NCBI RefSeq assembly: GCF_022539665.2
Contig: NC_081340.1
Span: forward strand, 4,650,001-4,714,000
Direction of reading: 5' to 3'
Source: Daphnia carinata
Lineage: Eukaryota > Arthropoda > Branchiopoda > Diplostraca > Daphniidae
DNA length: 64,000 bases
Shown: positions 50,941 through 60,356 of the stretch, one piece after another
How the letters are laid out: every line of letters starts with the position of its first letter
How positions within the stretch are numbered: position 1 is the first letter of the stretch
Program-made: the position numbers and the translations under genes
Notes under the pieces: generated by a model
What the model was told of the DNA's origin: nothing
Seen by the model: the letters and a program-made list of their open reading frames with translations, nothing else
Databases searched by the model: none

Positions 50941-52868
50941 TCTGTCCAGGGTCACAAGGTAAGTGTTTTCTTGTATTCCTAGTGAGATTACTTTAATATG
51001 GTTTTGTTTAACAGTTCCGAGAAGGACATTTTGCCAGAGAGTGTCCACAAGCTGGTGGAGGCGGTGGCAGTGGTCCGTTGATGTCACAAAGTAAGATGAA
51101 AATATCGAAAAAGATGTGCGAAGTTAACTTCTTGGTGTTTTTATAGTATGGGGAAGGGGACATCTCTCGAAGGATTGTCTACAAGGGGGCGGTGGTGGAA
51201 GTCGTGCCTGCCATGAGGTAAAAAAAAAAAACAACAAAAAGCATTTTTAGTGTTCATTTTTAACGAAGAAGAGGGCCATGTAGCAAGGGATTTTCCACAA
51301 GGAGGAGGCATTGGTGGCAGCAAGTGTTACAGTGCAAACATCAGTTGTCTCTTCACAAAAATATATTATGTTACAGTGTTCATTGTTTTACCCCAGTGTC
51401 ATGAAGCTGGCCACACCTCGAAAGGCTGCCCTAATCTATTCAGTGAATTGACGGAAGATGGAAAGCCGCGTGAGCAATACATTCTGGAAGCTGTGATATA
51501 CGATGAAAAGGAACTGAATAAGGGCATCATCTGTGGGGAACGCTTTAACAATTTTGTTAAAGTTGTCCTTCAGGTAAGCCATTTCTCGAAACTGTATTTT
51601 ATGATTTAAAAATATCTATTGGGTTTGCTTTAGATTACAGGAAAAGATGTACCTCAATACTTAACACCATTCGAAGAAGCCGGCCTGTGTCAACTACTAA
51701 ACCAACACCTGTTCAGAAAGCTTCAGTTGCAGGTATTCTTGCCAAAAGAGATTTAATTGCTTGTGCTGTCACGGGCTCCGGCAAAACGGTAATCCAATTA
51801 ATTAACGCTGTGTAATTTTTAAACCTTGATGCCCTCGTACTGACTTGATTCAAATGGGTCGGTATGAACTGGGTAAATTGAAGTAAAAGTAATTTTGAGT
51901 GGGCACGCCAGTAATTGCGACTACCAAAAGGTCCAATTGCATCACTACTCAACAAACCCTTCGTGATATTCGTTGATTAAGTCATCTAAAATTTTACATT
52001 TTTTCATGCAGGCGTCGTACTTGGTACCGGTTTTGAACATATTGTTAGAACAAGGTGTTGCTGGTGCGTCTCATGCCATGGGGCAAAAGCCAGAAGTTGT
52101 AATTGTCGCACCCACTCGTGAATTGGCCATTCAAATTCACCGCGAAGCGTGTAAATTCTCCTGCAGTTCAGTTTTAAAGTTTGTGATTATATATGGAGGA
52201 ACTGTCACGAGCCATCAACGGTCAAATCTTCAAGCTGGGTGCAATATTCTTGTCGCGACCGCGGGGCGATTCAAGGATTTTCTCGACGGTGGAGTATTTG
52301 ACTTCTCAGGGGTCAGGTTTTAAATTTTGGACGAAGCTGATCGAATTGTCAACCATCCAACGGTGAATCCGAAAGTATGTTCTCGATTGCTTTTGAGTAT
52401 GAGATTCGACTGATGTAATACTATTTGTTTCTCTGTAGGGAATCCGTCGTGTTGTATATTTTCGGCTACATTCCCAGATGAAGTAGAAGCGCTGGCTGCG
52501 ACGTACATGGAAGACTACATCTTCGTCACAACAGGCATTGTCGATGGCACCAATCCGGATGTTGAACAGTGGTTTTTTCAGTGCTCGAAAAGAGATAAGA
52601 GAGCTAAACTGATCGAAGTTTTACAAGATCTCGGTGATGCCAAGACTATCGTTTTTGTCGACAGCAAAAAGACGGCGGATTTCGTCGCTGCATTCTCGTG
52701 CAATGACAACTTACAAGTAAGAATCAAAACTGTTGGAATTGGGCAAAGTGTCTTAACTTTAAATGTCTAGTCTACCAGCATCCATGGTGAGCGTCAACGA
52801 AAATCGTAAATGTCTCTTCCGAAGCGTCTGTCAGAAAAATATACTAGCAATCAACTCACGAATCATGT
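50941..52868 (+). pseudogene. vas: Degraded Vasa/DDX4-type DEAD-box RNA helicase
   Basis: Exon-like blocks in order: 50950-50958 and 51015-51086 (EGHFARECPQAGGGGG), 51147-51217 (GHLSKDCLQGGGGGSRACHE), about 51255-51338 (EEGHVARDFPQGGG), 51397-51573 (QCHEAGHTSKGCP, then REQYILEAVIYDEKELNKGI), 51634-51788 (Q-motif KPTPVQK, motif I VTGSGKT), 52012-52374 (PTRELA, ATAGRFKDF, DEAD), 52439-52716 (FSATFPDE, KTIVFVDSKKTADF), 52771-52868 (TSIHGERQ). Germline Vasa normally has intact CCHC knuckles, a full helicase core and motifs V-VI ending HRIGRTGR. Here several knuckle cysteines are lost, frames shift between knuckles and within the Q-motif exon, TAA at 52321-52323 stops the frame just before ILDEAD, and motifs V-VI are absent. 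It is therefore a non-functional relic of an intron-containing vasa copy, not a retrocopy. Confidence 0.85.
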
Positions 52869-52935
52869 AAGGTATGAAATATATATATGAATTAAGAGTT
52901 TTTATGCCTAATGGTGTTTTACTGTCTTATTATAG

Positions 52936-53564
52936 ATGAACAATAAAAGCCGATGTCGAGGTGACGAAGAAAACAACACGTCGAGGTGCTGTCAAACGTG
53001 TCTCCGTTCCGGAGAAGGAAGCGCCGGAAGGCAAAAGGCGTCGTGGTGAAACGAAAGCCAATAAATACGTTGCTGGATTGGATGATGTAGAAATGTTAGA
53101 CGAAGGCAAAGGACACGCTGCCGACATCCACGCCAATCACATGCCAGATGAACCGGAGGCGAACAATGGATCGCCAGTCACATCCGTCAAAAGTGGACGA
53201 TCTACTCGCGCAAAGGGCGCACTCAAAGTTCATTTTGACGTGGCCGAAACGGCGCATTCGCCAGTCAGATCCACCAGTTCGGCGCGGACGACGGCTTCAC
53301 CGGCCGAGAAGAAACTCTCTCTCCAGCTGGAACGCGACCCCGACATTGAGATTTTGGCCGCTACAGCCAAAGAAGAGGAAGAGAAAGCACCGGCCGCCAA
53401 ACGTTCACGACAAAAGAAGGGCCCGGCAGTATCTGCCGCAACAATGGCGGATGAACCTCCGGCCGTGCCGGCCACGAAACGGACACGTGATGGCAAGAAA
53501 ACAACTAGCGAACCTGAGCTTGTTAAGGAGGATACCTCATCGCCACCACCTCGACGTACTCGAC
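52936..53564 (+). pseudogene. Exon-like fragment of a highly charged, nuclear-type protein
   Basis: After TATTATAG a frame is open from 52940 to 53653 and meets a good GTAAGA donor at 53565. It has no start codon until 53093, and a TGA at 52937-52939 lies immediately upstream, so it cannot start here as it stands. The translation is rich in Lys, Arg, Glu, Ala and Pro with basic clusters (EGKRRRGETK, AAKRSRQKKG, PPRRTRRKK) that look like nuclear localisation signals, and acidic patches (AKEEEEKAP). It is probably disordered. I do not recognise the family. The GC-rich codon choice suggests real coding origin. It is probably an internal exon left from a larger gene, now stranded beside the vasa relic; a chimeric transcript is also possible. 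Confidence 0.5.
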
Positions 53565-53752
53565 GTAAGAAACATCTAACAGCAAGACCCATCAATGAAT
53601 TACCTATTTTGTTTTTCTTTTGTTTTACCCATAATTTTTTACCCATTGAATAATTTGTTCACATATCGGATTCTATTCTGCTTTTGGGTTCACTTCTGTA
53701 CCTCTTTCCCCAAGTTGACCTCATTACGTGTTCCTATCCATGCGTTGAGGCT
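53565..53752. other. Short non-coding stretch before the inverted repeat
   Basis: T-rich sequence following the donor of the charged exon; nothing recognised. The left arm of the large palindrome starts at or shortly before 53753. The true boundary is hidden because the mirror position falls in the assembly gap. Confidence 0.5.
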
Positions 53753-53796
53753 CACTTGATTATAATTTTTTGTTCTTTAAATTTTGTGTCCAATTT

Positions 53797-55700
53797 TCAT
53801 TCTGAGCGACGCCCAAATAATTTTGAAGAAATACAGATTTTGGTACGGTTGGTTAAGTATTTCACAATTGGCACGGATTTGTGTGTGTGTGTGTTACTGA
53901 TGTTGGTGGACCTACTGCGCGAGAGCCGCAACATGAATTTATCTTTCCCAGCAATACATAAGTTACCATTGTAAACCCGAAAGACAACCAGCCACCTCCT
54001 TGTTTTAATTTGGTTTTTGCATAGTATCTTCCTGTGCGAGAGAAAGCTAAAAAGTTGTGTCTTAAATTTAATTCGCCGCCCATATTGAAATATGTGGCAA
54101 CGTTGCTTGAGTTTTGTGAACCGCCACCAGTCGCCATTTGATAGTTCATTGTCGTGTGTGAAACATGTGGTGTGCATCTGACGGGCGAAATACTGGACAC
54201 ATCAGGTAGCAATGGTAAAGTAATACTTGAGTGAATGTTTCGCCAAGAAAACATTGTTAACCAAAGACATTGATTCTAATTCTAACAAAAACATTGTTCC
54301 ACAAGAAACTTTAATTTGAGAATACCTAATTATATTTGAAACTCCTTTTCAAATTACAAAATGAATGGCACATTATTAAGAAGAAACTAAGAAGTAATTC
54401 TTTTCATGCTGAGTCATTGTTTGTTTCTAAATTTTAGGGAATATCACAAGTTGTGAACAAGACGTGGTGCCTTGGCCCTCGTTGTCTCATCTCCATGCCA
54501 GATGGCCATTAAGAAGGATCATAAATGTGTGGCAATATCATTCTTCCATATTCCACTATTGTATTATTCTTTGCCATTATTTTCATCTCATACCATCAAC
54601 GCAAGAAGAATTTATTTGCTTGCTATCATGGATGGTAACTCATGTCCTTAAAAGTAAGCACGACAGGCACATTGAGATAATGGTTATTGCTGCCTTCTTG
54701 CTTTTTAAAAAAGGCATCAAGCCAAACTGCTCAACCATGCAGTTAGGCTTTGTACTTTTTTAAAAATTAGAATTAATGAAATAAAACAAAGCTTGTCATT
54801 TCAATCATTTCAGGATTGTGGAGACAAACATTGTGGTTCCAAAGGTTTCCTTTGTTAGGCAAGTCGTTTAATAATGCTTGGTGTTACAACTGTTTTAAAT
54901 TATTTTTAATTAAAATTTTTTCATTCATGACATTTGCAGGTTTTGAGCAGTGAGAAACGATTGTTGCTGATGTAGAGTTTTGTAACGGTGGACCCCACAG
55001 TCTATGACAGAAACAAGTAGGACAGAAAATTCCATCTTCATCACTAACAAAAGAAAAAGGAGGTTTGAATTTTAAGGTTAGGTTACAAACAAAACAACAA
55101 TAAAACCATTTGCTGATACTACCTTTCATACATTGTTATCACAAATAGGAGCAGTACATATTGGCAGCCATGTAGCTTTGTAGTTGCTTCAAGAATTTTT
55201 TTCCTTGTCTGGTGATTGGTTGGTAATGTTGCCCATTCTATTGTTAATTTTTTCTCTAGGTTAATGCTATAAAACATTTATTTTAGGACTTTGAATACCT
55301 CCTATCCTTATAGCCATGGAACACTTGACATTGACTCCATTTACACTTGCAGAAACAAAAACGAACATATTTGCAACAAGTATTTTTTGTGACTATGAAA
55401 CCAAAAATTGTGAATTTTTTAAGTACCTTTATTTAGAAGACATCTAGCGGAGGGATTGCTTGTTACTGAGTACTCTACTGAACTGTCAATTTGTTCGTTG
55501 TCAGGGGGCTATATCGAGTTTGGTTGCCATAATAATGGTTGCCTCGCGAATTGGAAATGCTTTACCGAATCCCAGGATATCGCCAAGTGTGCCATATTGT
55601 CATAATCGTTTTCCTCCTTAGGATGGTTACCAATGTGCAGTTGAATTCTAAAAGGTAAAAGCACAAGTTCTTGGTGAAAACTTGTTGTGCAGCATACCAC
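53797..55700 (-). pseudogene. Exon-like fragments of an unrecognised gene (left-arm copy)
   Basis: Mirror copies of the three right-arm blocks, on the minus strand: about 55509-55644 (QLHIGNHPKEENDYDNMAHL), about 54884-55040 (DEDGIFCPTCFCHRLWGPPL), and about 53862-54254 (SVTLP-like start, LPLLPDVSSISPVRCTPH, MNYQMATGGGSQNSSNVATY). Relative to the right arm, the second block differs at two residues (Leu to Phe, Leu to Pro). In the third block the C-terminal frame is interrupted differently, as expected for non-coding decay. No function is assigned. Confidence 0.35.
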
Positions 55701-56289
55701 GCCATTAATAGCTTGCTGAAAAGTTCTGGTTACTTTCTGCTTTGTTTCCAGGTTTTGTTTGATATGCTATATTTAAAGAACTGATGTTGGCACCAGCTTG
55801 ATGGGAAAAAGTCATTTCCAATGTGGTAGGAGATTTATCTAGAATTGCATTAACATTCTAATTTAACACGAGAAATTTTCTAGGGCACGGAAACTTGGAT
55901 TTATTTGGTGATAGTCAGATGATTTTCCTGAAGTTGAAGTTTGAAATAACCTTTCAAAGCCTAAACTCATCTTTGTAGAAAGGGACTTGTAAGTAAACAA
56001 GAAACATTTTCTGCTTTTTTCTAACTATATCTAACATACATAATTTTCTGTTCAATAGTTAATGTTTTTTTTGTTTTTTTTTAATAAAGGTGAGAAGTAA
56101 CGCTGGCTCTGTAATTGTTCTTGGTTTGGGGCAAGACGTTGAATAAATTGTGATGATTGGATGGACAAGATGGAATTCCTACACTTCATTCATATTCCCC
56201 AAACGGTATTTAAAATTCAAAAATTGAAGTGCATATCTGGGCTCCCTTCCTTTCCGTAGCCCCGTTTCCCCTTGACTCGTAATAAGCCC

Positions 56290-56602
56290 GTAGGGGGTCA
56301 TGCCCCTACTGTACGGTATATTTAAAAATAACATATACCGAGGTTTGGAGGGCTCTGGCCGGAAAGGGGACGTGGGGGTCCGCTTAGTCCGATGATGTGT
56401 TCACGGAGGGCGAGGTGGCAACCCACAAATCCGAACTAAAGGTTAATCGCTCCAGTAAAAATGTTCCATATCTTCGGCTCTTCTTCCGGCTTCTCTTAGC
56501 TAATCACCGGGTAATCTCCCCGGTGGGTCAACAAGGCAGTGTCTCCCCCTGCCTGGGTTGACGGCAACTTTTGAAAGGGCTATTGTGCCTTTTTAAAGTT
56601 GC
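56290..56602 (+). repeat. GC-rich array of consecutive hairpins (left arm)
   Basis: Several perfect stems occur in order: 56290-56309 (GTAGGGG/CCCCTAC), 56314-56340 (CGGTATAT/ATATACCG), 56505-56525 (CACCGGG/CCCGGTG), 56527-56562 (GTCAAC plus AGGCAG paired with CTGCCT plus GTTGAC), and 56564-56602 (GCAACTTT/AAAGTTGC with AAAGG/CCTTT). The last three are separated by only one base each. This GC-rich block stands out from its AT-rich surroundings. The mirror copy is at 57408-57720. It may be the structured end of a mobile element or an RNA-level structure; I do not recognise the family. Confidence 0.6.
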
Positions 56603-56945
56603 AAAAATAATTCTAGTGTGCAGAGAATTGTCAATAAAAATTTTTTTATAAAATTTTTTTGTAAAATTTGTTTCTTTCATTGCCTGTGTTCGCTGTTTTC
56701 ACACATTATATTCATCAACTTTTTTTTTATTTATTATTATTATTTTTCTTTAACTTTATTTTTTATTTCTCAATTCACCTTTATTGTTTTTGCCACATTT
56801 GATGGTATACATCGTTTCCATTGGTTTATGGTTTATCTGTAAGTATTCAATTAATATTTATTACATTCTTTGAATTTTTCAATTTAGATTCAAGTCACAA
56901 GGCGTATTGCCTGGATATTTTCTGAAGTAATTTTGTCTTTTATTT

Positions 56946-57016
56946 TACTCGTATGGGAACCGATCCCCAGACATTCAGCGTGCAACGCCGATGCTCTAAC
57001 ATTGAGCCACGAGATA
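56946..57016 (-). tRNA. tRNA-Ala(TGC)-like sequence, probably degenerate or SINE head
   Basis: Read on the minus strand it has standard tRNA spacing over 71 nt. There is a GCTC/GAGC D-stem, a five-pair anticodon stem (TCGGC/GCTGA, one G-T pair) around loop GTTGCAC with anticodon TGC (alanine), and a T-arm with GATCGGTTCCC in place of the usual box B. The acceptor stem pairs poorly and the T-stem has two mismatches, and the conserved T54 and A58 are replaced. It is better viewed as a decayed tRNA or the promoter head of a tRNA-derived SINE than as a working tRNA gene. Confidence 0.45.
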
Positions 57017-57113
57017 TATCTAACTTTTTGGATTATCACATATACTATGTTGTCGTCTAGGCTGTTTGTGCAGTCTTGCACAACTATATGTTTATCTTTC
57101 TACAGTTATCATA

Positions 57114-57184
57114 ATGTCCATAGCTCTGTGGTAGAGCCTTTAGCTGCGATACATGTTACCTTGGGTTCAAACCTCAGTAGATGT
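57114..57184 (+). tRNA. tRNA-like sequence with good box A and box B, degenerate anticodon arm
   Basis: 71 nt with canonical segment lengths. The acceptor stem has six of seven pairs (ATGTCCA with TAGATGT, including wobbles), the D-stem is GCTC/GAGC inside TAGCTCTGTGGTAGAGC, and the T-arm TTGGG-TTCAAAC-CTCAG is fully paired. The anticodon stem has at most two of five pairs and the loop is CTGCGAT, so a functional tRNA is unlikely. No T-run terminator follows closely. It is best explained as the polymerase III promoter head of a tRNA-derived SINE or a tRNA pseudogene. Confidence 0.45.
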
Positions 57185-57407
57185 ATATAACTGACGCAGA
57201 ATAAATGTGAGAAATGTGACGATGAATAAAGGTGAATTGAGAAATAAAAAATAAAGTTAAAGAAAAATAATAATAATAAATAAAAAAAAAGTTGATGAAT
57301 ATAATGTGTGAAAACAGCGAACACAGGCAATGAAAGAAACAAATTTTACAAAAAAATTTTATAAAAAAAAATTTATTGACAATTCTCTGCACACTACAAT
57401 TATTTTT

Positions 57408-57720
57408 GCAACTTTAAAAAGGCACAATAGCCCTTTCAAAAGTTGCCGTCAACCCAGGCAGGGGGAGACACTGCCTTGTTGACCCACCGGGGAGATTACC
57501 CGGTGATTGGCTAAGAGAAGCCGGAAGAAGAGCCGAAGATATGGAACATTTTTACTGGAGCGATTAACCTTTAGTTCGGATTTGTGGGTTGCCACCTCGC
57601 CCTCCGTGAACACATCATCGGACTAAGCGGACCCCCACATCCCCTTTCCGGCCAGAGCCCTCCAAACCTCGGTATATGTTATTTTTAAATATACCGTACA
57701 GTAGGGGCATGACCCCCTAC
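57408..57720 (-). repeat. GC-rich array of consecutive hairpins (right arm)
   Basis: Mirror copy of 56290-56602, and the five main stems remain perfectly paired here. Differences seen near the stems (for example a G-to-A at the ACGTGGGGG segment, and GCTAATC versus GCCAATC) fall outside these five stems. Confidence 0.6.
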
Positions 57721-58365
57721 GGGCTTATTACGAGTCAAGGGGAAACGGGGCTACGGAAAGGAAGGGAGCCCAGATATGCACTTCAATTTTTGAATTTTAA
57801 ATACCGTTTGGGGAATATGAATGAAGTGTAGGAATTCCATGTTGTCCATCCAATCATCACAATTTATTCAACGTCTTGCCCCAAACCAAGAACAATTACA
57901 GAGCCAGCGTTACTTCTCACCTTTATTAAAAAAAAAAAAAAAAAAAAACATTAACTATTGAACAGAAAATTATGTATGTTAGATATAGTTAGAAAAAAGC
58001 AGAAAATGCTTCTTGTTTACTTACAAGTCCCTTTCTACAAAGATGAGTTTAGGCTTTGAAAGGTTATTTCAAACTTCAACTTCAGGAAAATCATCTGACT
58101 ATCACCAAATAAATCCAAGTTTCCGTGCCCTAGAAAATTTCTCGTGTTAAATTAGAATGTTAATGCAATTCTAGATAAATCTCCTACCACATTGGAAATG
58201 ACTTTTTCCCATCAAGCTGGTGCCAACATCAGTTCTTTAAATATAGCATATCAAACAAAACCTGGAAACAAAGCAGAAAGTAATCAGAACTTTTCAGCAA
58301 GCTATTAATGACGTGGTATGCTGCACAACAAGTTTTCACCAAGAACTTGTGCTTTTACCTTTTAG

Positions 58366-60233
58366 AATTCAACTGCACATTGGTAACCATCCTAAGGAGG
58401 AAAACGATTATGACAATATGGCACACTTGGCGATATCCTGGGATTCGGTAAAGCATTTCCAATTCGCGAGGCAACCATTATTATGGCAACCAAACTCGAT
58501 ATAGCCCACTGACAACGAACAAATTGACAGTTCAGTAGAGTACTCAGTAACAAGCAATCCCTCCGCTAGATGTCTTCTAAATAAAGGTACTTAAAAAAAT
58601 TCACAATTTTTGGTTTCATAGTCACAAAAAATACTTGTTGCAAATATGTTCGTTTTTGTTTCTGCAAGTGTAAATGGAGTCAATGTCAAGTGTTCCATGG
58701 CTATAAGGATAGGAGGTATTCAAAGTCCTAAAATAAATGTTTTATAGCATTAACCTAGAGAAAAAATTAACAATAGAATGGGCAACATTACCAACCAATC
58801 ACCAGACAAGAGAAATTCTTCAAAGCAACTACAAAGCTACATGGCTGCCAATATGTACTGCTCCTATTTGTGATAACAATGTATGAAAGGTAGTATCAGC
58901 AAATGGTTTTATTGTTGTTTTGTTTGTAACCTAACCTTAAAATTCAAACCTCCCCTTTTCTTTTGTTAGTGATGAAGATGGAATTTTATGTCCTACTTGT
59001 TTCTGTCATAGACTGTGGGGTCCACTGTTACAAAACTCTACATCAGCAACAATCGTTTCTCACTGCTCAAAACCTGCAAATGTCATGAATGAAAAAATTT
59101 TAATTAAAAATAATTTAAAACAGTTGTAACACCAAGCATTATTAAACGACTTGCCTAACAAAGGAAACCTTTGGAACCACAATGTTTGTCTCCACAATCC
59201 TGAAATGATTGAAATGACAAGCTTTGTTTTATTTCATTAATTCTAATTTTTAAAAAGTACAAAGCCTAACTGCATGGTTGAGCAGTTTGGCTTGATGTGC
59301 CTTTTTTAAAAAGCAAGAAGGCAGCAATAACCATTATCTCAATGTGCCTGTCGTGCTTACTTTTAAGGACATGAGTTACCATCCATGATAGCAAGCAAAT
59401 AAATTCTTCTTGCGTTGATGGTATGAGATGAAAATAATGGCAAAGAATAATACAATAGTGGAATATGGAAGAATGATATTGCCACACATTTATGATCCTT
59501 CTTAATGGCCATCTGGCATGGAGATGAGACAACGAGGGCCAAGGCAACACATCTTGTTCACAACTTGTGATATTCCCTAAAATTTAGAAACAAACAATGA
59601 CTCAGCATGAAAAGAATTACTTCTTAGTTTCTTCTTAATAATGTGCCATTCATTTTGTAATTTGAAAAGGAGATTCAAATATAATTAGGTATTCTCAAAT
59701 TAAAGTTTCTTGTGGAACAATGTTTTTGTTAGAATTAGAATCAATGTCTTTGGTTAACAATGTTTTCTTGGCGAAACATTCACTCAAGTATTACTTTACC
59801 ATTGCTACCTGATGTGTCCAGTATTTCGCCCGTCAGATGCACACCACATGTTTCACACACGACAATGAACTATCAAATGGCGACTGGTGGCGGTTCACAA
59901 AACTCAAGCAACGTTGCCACATATTTCAATATGGGCGGCGAATTAAATTTAAGACACAACTTTTTAGCTTTCTCTCGCACAGGAAGATACTATGCAAACC
60001 AAATTAAAACAAGGAGGTGGCTGGTTGTCTTTCGGCTTACAATAGTAACTTATGTATTGCTGGGAAAGATAACCATGTTGCGGCTCTCGCGCAGTAGGTC
60101 CACCAACACTAGTAACACACACACACACAAACTGGTGCCAATTGTGAAATACTTAACCAACCGTACTAAAAATCTGTATTTCTTCAAAATTATTTGGGCG
60201 TCGCTCAGAATGAAAATTGGACACAAAATTTAA
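58366..60233 (+). pseudogene. Exon-like fragments of an unrecognised gene (right-arm copy)
   Basis: Three coding-looking blocks lie in the same orientation. Block 1 (58366-58504) follows the acceptor ACCTTTTAG and reads IQLHIGNHPKEENDYDNMAH, ending in TAG. Block 2 (58970-59128) follows TTTTGTTAG and reads DEDGILCPTCFCHRLWGPLL, with a CxxCxC cluster that could bind zinc, then a Ser/Thr stretch and stop. Block 3 (59760-60233) reads LPLLPDVSSISPVRCTPHVS and MNYQMATGGGSQNSSNVATY before losing coding character. No start, linking splice chain or known domain is evident, and each block ends in a stop. They may be exons of a decayed gene carried by the duplicated segment. Confidence 0.35.
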
Positions 60234-60256
60234 AGAACAAAAATTATAATCAAGTG

Positions 60257-60356
60257 NNNNNNNNNNNNNNNNNNNNNNNNNNNNNNNNNNNNNNNNNNNN
60301 NNNNNNNNNNNNNNNNNNNNNNNNNNNNNNNNNNNNNNNNNNNNNNNNNNNNNNNN
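60257..60356. other. Assembly gap (100 N)
   Basis: Exactly 100 ambiguous bases, the conventional placeholder for a scaffold gap of unknown size. It separates the end of the right palindrome arm from the second copy of the Unc5 3' end. Order and distance across it rest on scaffolding only. Confidence 0.98.

Larger units (their letters stand above)
53753..56785 (+). repeat. Left arm of a ~3.03-kb inverted repeat
   Basis: Reverse-complement match to 57225-60256. Position x here corresponds to about 114010 minus x, with only one base of net length difference over 3 kb at the outer end. Differences are scattered substitutions, homopolymer-length changes and a few small indels, so identity is very high but not perfect. 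The inner breakpoint is sharp: both arms end at TTCACCTTTATT. The minus strand carries the exon-like fragments described for the right arm. Confidence 0.93.
56786..57224. repeat. Spacer of the large palindrome
   Basis: 439 bp of unique sequence between the two arms, holding two divergent tRNA-like segments. Each points outward into its own arm. It would be the loop if the arms paired. Confidence 0.85.
57225..60256 (-). repeat. Right arm of the ~3.03-kb inverted repeat
   Basis: Reverse complement of 53753-56785. It begins AATAAAGGTGAATTGAGAAA at the spacer and runs without interruption to the run of N at 60257, so its outer end may be truncated by the gap. It contains a 20-nt poly-A run near 57929-57948 where the left arm has an interrupted T tract, and a (CA)n tract mirrored by (GT)n in the left arm. 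Confidence 0.93.

Noticed and set aside
51973-52323. A functional DEAD-box helicase gene
   Set aside because: The frame holds PTRELA and ATAGR but stops at TAA just before DEAD. Neighbouring blocks are frameshifted, and motifs V and VI are missing.
56618-56842. Membrane-protein-like frame rich in Phe/Ile/Tyr at the inner end of each arm (mirror at 57174-57392)
   Set aside because: The translation comes from T-rich sequence with TTATTA repeats and stops at the spacer. Its hydrophobicity reflects base composition, not a membrane protein.
56946-57184. Two functional tRNA genes
   Set aside because: One lacks an acceptor stem and normal T-loop, the other lacks an anticodon stem. They are reported as tRNA-like only.
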